The notes under the pieces: model-generated
What the model saw: the letters and a program-made list of their open reading frames with translations, nothing else
Database searches by the model: none
Told to the model about the DNA's origin: nothing
Assembly (NCBI GenBank): GCA_020630395.1
Contig: JAHDBM010000006.1
Coordinates: 50,187 to 85,053 of the forward strand
Length of the DNA stretch: 34,867 nt
Origin: Flavobacteriales bacterium
GTDB taxonomy: Bacteria > Bacteroidota > Bacteroidia > Flavobacteriales_D > CAJJDF01
Direction of reading: 5' to 3'
Made by a program: the position numbers and the translations under genes
Shown here: positions 32,219-34,867 of the stretch, piece by piece
How positions within the stretch are numbered: position 1 is the stretch's first letter
Layout of the letters: every line of letters starts with the position of its first letter

Positions 32219-34309
32219 ATGGAAGATCAGACGGTAGAGCAGAAAAATACAAAATCAAATATACCAAAAGACGTATTGCTAAAAGCTTATGGTTTAATGT
32301 GTAAAGCTAGAGCAATGGCAGAGCTTTATGAAGAAAACAAAGCAGTTACCAGTAAGTATGTTCATGCAACCTCAAAAGGTCATGAGGCAATACAATTAGC
32401 AGCTGCTCTTCAATTAACACCCAAAGATTATGTTTATCCATACTATAGAGATGACTCTATTTTGTTAGGTATTGGTATGTCTCCTTACGATTTAATGTTG
32501 CAGTTATTAGCAAAAAAAAGTGATCCATTTTCTGGTGGAAGAACATATTATTCTCACCCTAGCTTAAGAGATGATGATAAGCCAAAAATTCCTCATCAAT
32601 CGTCTGCAACAGGCATGCAAGCAATACCATCTACTGGTGCGGCAATGGGTATTCAGTATAAAGATTTACAAGGTTTAACCGAAAAAGGTAATGAAAATGC
32701 GGTAGTAATATGTTCACTTGGTGATGCATCTGTCACTGAAGGAGAGGTTGCAGAAGCATTTCAAATGGCTGCACTCAAACAATTGCCTATCATTTATTTA
32801 ATTCAAGATAATGAATGGGATATATCGGCTAGTGCAGATGAAATTCGCGCTCAAAATGCTTATGAATATATACAAGGATTTAAAGGGATAGAAGCTAAAA
32901 CTATTAATGGAGCTGATTTTTTAGAATCTTACAACACACTTCATGAAGTTGTAAATACGGTTAGAAAAGAAAGAAGACCATTTTTAATACATGCAACAGT
33001 ACCATTACTTAATCATCATACATCTGGTGTTAGGATGGAGTGGTATAGAGATGATTTAGAAGAACATGAAGCAAGAGATCCCTTTCCATTATTTAAATCG
33101 CAATTACAAGATTTAGGTGTTGAATTAGCCGATTTAGTTAATATTGAAGTTAATGCTCATAAAGAAGTAGCAGAAGATTATCAAAAAGCATTAAAAGAAG
33201 AAGATCCATCTCCATCAGATTTGTATACTCATATTTTTGCTCCGACACCAATAACAGAAGAAAAAGGAAGTCGTTCTCCAGAAGGAAAGGAACCAACTGT
33301 AATGGTAGATAGTGCTTTATTTGCTGTTCAAGAAATCATGCAAAAACATAAAGAATCTTTATTATACGGACAAGATGTAGGAGGTAGATTAGGAGGTGTA
33401 TTTAGAGAAGCTGCTACATTAGCTCAAAAATTTGGAGATGATAGGGTGTTTAATACACCAATACAAGAAGCATTTATAATTGGAAGTACAGTTGGTATGT
33501 CGGCTGTAGGTTGTAAACCAATTGTAGAAGTTCAATTTGCAGATTATATATGGCCAGGCTTAAACCAATTATTTACTGAGGTTAGTAGATCAAATTATTT
33601 ATCAAATGGTAAGTGGCCTGCAAGCTGTATTTTAAGAGTTCCCATAGGAGCTTATGGGAGCGGAGGTCCTTATCATTCCTCTAGTGTTGAATCAGTTTTA
33701 GCAAATATTAAAGGGATAAAAATAGCTTATCCTAGTACTGGGGCAGATTTAAAAGGATTGATGAAAGCTGCATATTATGATCCAAACCCATGTGTAATGT
33801 TAGAGCATAAAGGGTTGTATTGGAGCAAAATAAAAGGAACTGAGGATGCAAAAACGATCGAGCCAGATGAAGATTATGTTGTTCCATTTGGTAAAGGTAG
33901 GGTTGTACTAGAAGCTGATAACGAACAAATTGAAAAAGGCAATTCAATTGCAGTTATCACCTATGGTATGGGGGTTTATTGGAGTAAAACTGCCGCTAAA
34001 GATTTTGATGCACAAGTAGAAATAATTGACTTAAGAACAATTCATCCATTAGATGAAGAATTAGTAATTAATACCGCTAAAAAGCACGGTAGATGTTTAA
34101 TTGTTACAGAAGAACCTTCAGCTAATACTTTTGCACAAAGTATTGCTGCATTAGTGAGTGATAAATGTTTTGAACAATTAGATGCTCCTGTTCAAGTAAT
34201 TGGATCTGAAAATACGCCAGCAATACCATTAAACTCAACTTTAGAAGAAGCTATGATTCCAAACGGAAAAAAGGTTTCTACTAAAATAAAATCTTTATTA
34301 GATTATTAA
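32219..34309 (+). CDS. Fused 2-oxoacid dehydrogenase E1 (alpha + beta), thiamine-diphosphate dependent
   Basis: This 696 aa enzyme joins the E1 alpha chain (about 1-345) and E1 beta chain (about 357-696), usually separate, in one polypeptide. The alpha part shows HEAIQLAAAL, DYVYPYYRDDS, and the thiamine-diphosphate motif starting GDAS (168-171) and ending at N198 (QDNEWD). The beta part shows LLYGQDVGGRLGGVFREA, PIQEAFIIGSTVGMSAVG, VEVQFADYIWPGLNQL and VIDLRTIHPLD-like EIIDLRTIHPLD. Such fusions in Bacteroidota are usually the branched-chain 2-oxoacid dehydrogenase E1, feeding branched acyl-CoA for lipid synthesis. E2 and E3 are not in the window. The second position of the GDG motif triplet is Ala, a minor variant. 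Confidence 0.92.
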   Translation: MEDQTVEQKNTKSNIPKDVLLKAYGLMCKARAMAELYEENKAVTSKYVHATSKGHEAIQLAAALQLTPKDYVYPYYRDDSILLGIGMSPYDLMLQLLAKKSDPFSGGRTYYSHPSLRDDDKPKIPHQSSATGMQAIPSTGAAMGIQYKDLQGLTEKGNENAVVICSLGDASVTEGEVAEAFQMAALKQLPIIYLIQDNEWDISASADEIRAQNAYEYIQGFKGIEAKTINGADFLESYNTLHEVVNTVRKERRPFLIHATVPLLNHHTSGVRMEWYRDDLEEHEARDPFPLFKSQLQDLGVELADLVNIEVNAHKEVAEDYQKALKEEDPSPSDLYTHIFAPTPITEEKGSRSPEGKEPTVMVDSALFAVQEIMQKHKESLLYGQDVGGRLGGVFREAATLAQKFGDDRVFNTPIQEAFIIGSTVGMSAVGCKPIVEVQFADYIWPGLNQLFTEVSRSNYLSNGKWPASCILRVPIGAYGSGGPYHSSSVESVLANIKGIKIAYPSTGADLKGLMKAAYYDPNPCVMLEHKGLYWSKIKGTEDAKTIEPDEDYVVPFGKGRVVLEADNEQIEKGNSIAVITYGMGVYWSKTAAKDFDAQVEIIDLRTIHPLDEELVINTAKKHGRCLIVTEEPSANTFAQSIAALVSDKCFEQLDAPVQVIGSENTPAIPLNSTLEEAMIPNGKKVSTKIKSLLDY

Positions 34310-34365
34310 CAGTAATGAGTTTATTACTTAACTGAAAGCTAGTGGAAAATGATATTAAATTACAC

Positions 34366-34373
34366 TATGTTTG
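34366..34373 (+). promoter_or_regulatory. -7 box of the last gene
   Basis: TATGTTTG matches TAnnTTTG exactly and ends 9 bases before the ATG at 34383. The -33 position has only TGG. Confidence 0.4.
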
Positions 34374-34382
34374 TAACTTGCT

Positions 34383-34867
34383 ATGTTAAAAGGGTTATTT
34401 AAAAAGAAAATATCAGAAGATAAGTTATCGAATGCACTTATTAATTCTCTCATTCAAACCATGGAAGAGGGATTTGGAGATGTTGCCGAACTTATCAATA
34501 ATGATCCTGATTTTATTGAAAATCCTGGAATTCTAAAAGATAATTACGATAAATTTTTATTTGTAATTTTTGTAGGTAATCTTAGCCTAATGGATAAAAG
34601 TTTAGAGCCTGAATTGTCTCAAACTATAACAGATATGCTAATTGAGAAGTTTTCTTTAGCTTTTTCATTAGAAATTGAGCAAACTAATAAATACATCAAA
34701 GAGCACAAAGATTATATGTCTAGGATTAATTATCCTTCAAAAAATGTGCTATACGGAATGTCTAAATCAATTTTTTATAAATACAACTTATCTCAATATC
34801 AAGATGCTTATTTTAAAGATATGAATGTTCCAAACCCTGTATTTTTAAAAAGACTAAATGAATTAGT
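34383..34867 (+). CDS. Hypothetical protein, 3' end outside window
   Basis: The ATG at 34383 opens a frame that runs off the window after 161 codons without a stop. The protein starts MLKGLFKKKISEDKLSNALI and is mostly helical and charged, without signal peptide or membrane segment, so it is probably cytoplasmic. I recognise no domain. A perfect -7 box lies just upstream, and codon use looks like the neighbours, which supports a real gene. Confidence 0.7.
   Translation, partial: MLKGLFKKKISEDKLSNALINSLIQTMEEGFGDVAELINNDPDFIENPGILKDNYDKFLFVIFVGNLSLMDKSLEPELSQTITDMLIEKFSLAFSLEIEQTNKYIKEHKDYMSRINYPSKNVLYGMSKSIFYKYNLSQYQDAYFKDMNVPNPVFLKRLNEL

Noticed and set aside
34311-34328. Hairpin AGTAAT / ATTACT after the E1 gene
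   Set aside because: Six AT-rich pairs and no T-run; not a credible terminator.

Overview
The window comes from a low-GC (roughly 30%) member of the Bacteroidota, most likely a marine Flavobacteriales relative. The evidence is: a type IX secretion (T9SS) type A C-terminal sorting domain and a type B (gliding-motility-associated) one; families largely confined to this phylum (DUF4340, DUF4924, DUF5522, DUF5686, fused E1 alpha/beta dehydrogenase); no clear Shine-Dalgarno sequences; and promoter-like boxes of the Bacteroidota form TTG-N20-TAnnTTTG upstream of several genes. About 31 protein genes fill the window. No rRNA, tRNA, CRISPR array or insertion sequence was seen.

Layout. (1) 1-6.4 kb: the end of an alpha/beta hydrolase, then a minus-strand block with a cysteine-less thioredoxin-fold exported protein, coaD, and two tandem paralogous lipoproteins of unknown function. 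(2) 6.5-9.9 kb: a Skp/OmpH-like anchored coiled-coil protein, a DUF4924 protein, a Sfp-type phosphopantetheinyl transferase on the minus strand, and ahcY with a good promoter and terminator. (3) 10-16.6 kb: a small HAD hydrolase, a seven-repeat (beta-propeller-like) T9SS cargo protein, a diverged class III nucleotide-cyclase-like protein, DUF5522 and DUF4340 proteins, a secreted Lys/Glu/Ala-rich coiled-coil protein, and a periplasmic rhodanese paired with a TIGR04282 glycosyltransferase. (4) 16.5-20.9 kb, minus strand: a HipBA-type toxin-antitoxin pair, then the xerD-cvfB-terC group. (5) 21-25.3 kb, plus strand: an ECF sigma factor, a single-pass membrane protein, a small exported protein resembling the C-terminal domains of GldM, and a T9SS type B cargo with thrombospondin-C-like and PKD domains. 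(6) 25.3-29.7 kb, minus strand: an envelope operon tatC - DUF5686 - lptB - DUF3817. (7) 30 kb to the end, plus strand: recQ, a fused 2-oxoacid dehydrogenase E1, and a truncated unknown gene.

Most of this is chromosomal housekeeping and envelope biology. The best candidate for an undescribed system is the ECF sigma locus at 21.0-25.3 kb. It joins a sigma factor to a membrane-spanning protein with a large presumed periplasmic domain and to a free-standing GldM_C-like protein, directly before a T9SS cargo gene. This suggests, but does not prove, a regulatory circuit that senses or tunes the type IX secretion/gliding machinery. A second candidate is the orphan cyclase-like protein at 12.0-13.0 kb. 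All family calls were made by reading motifs; no database search was run.
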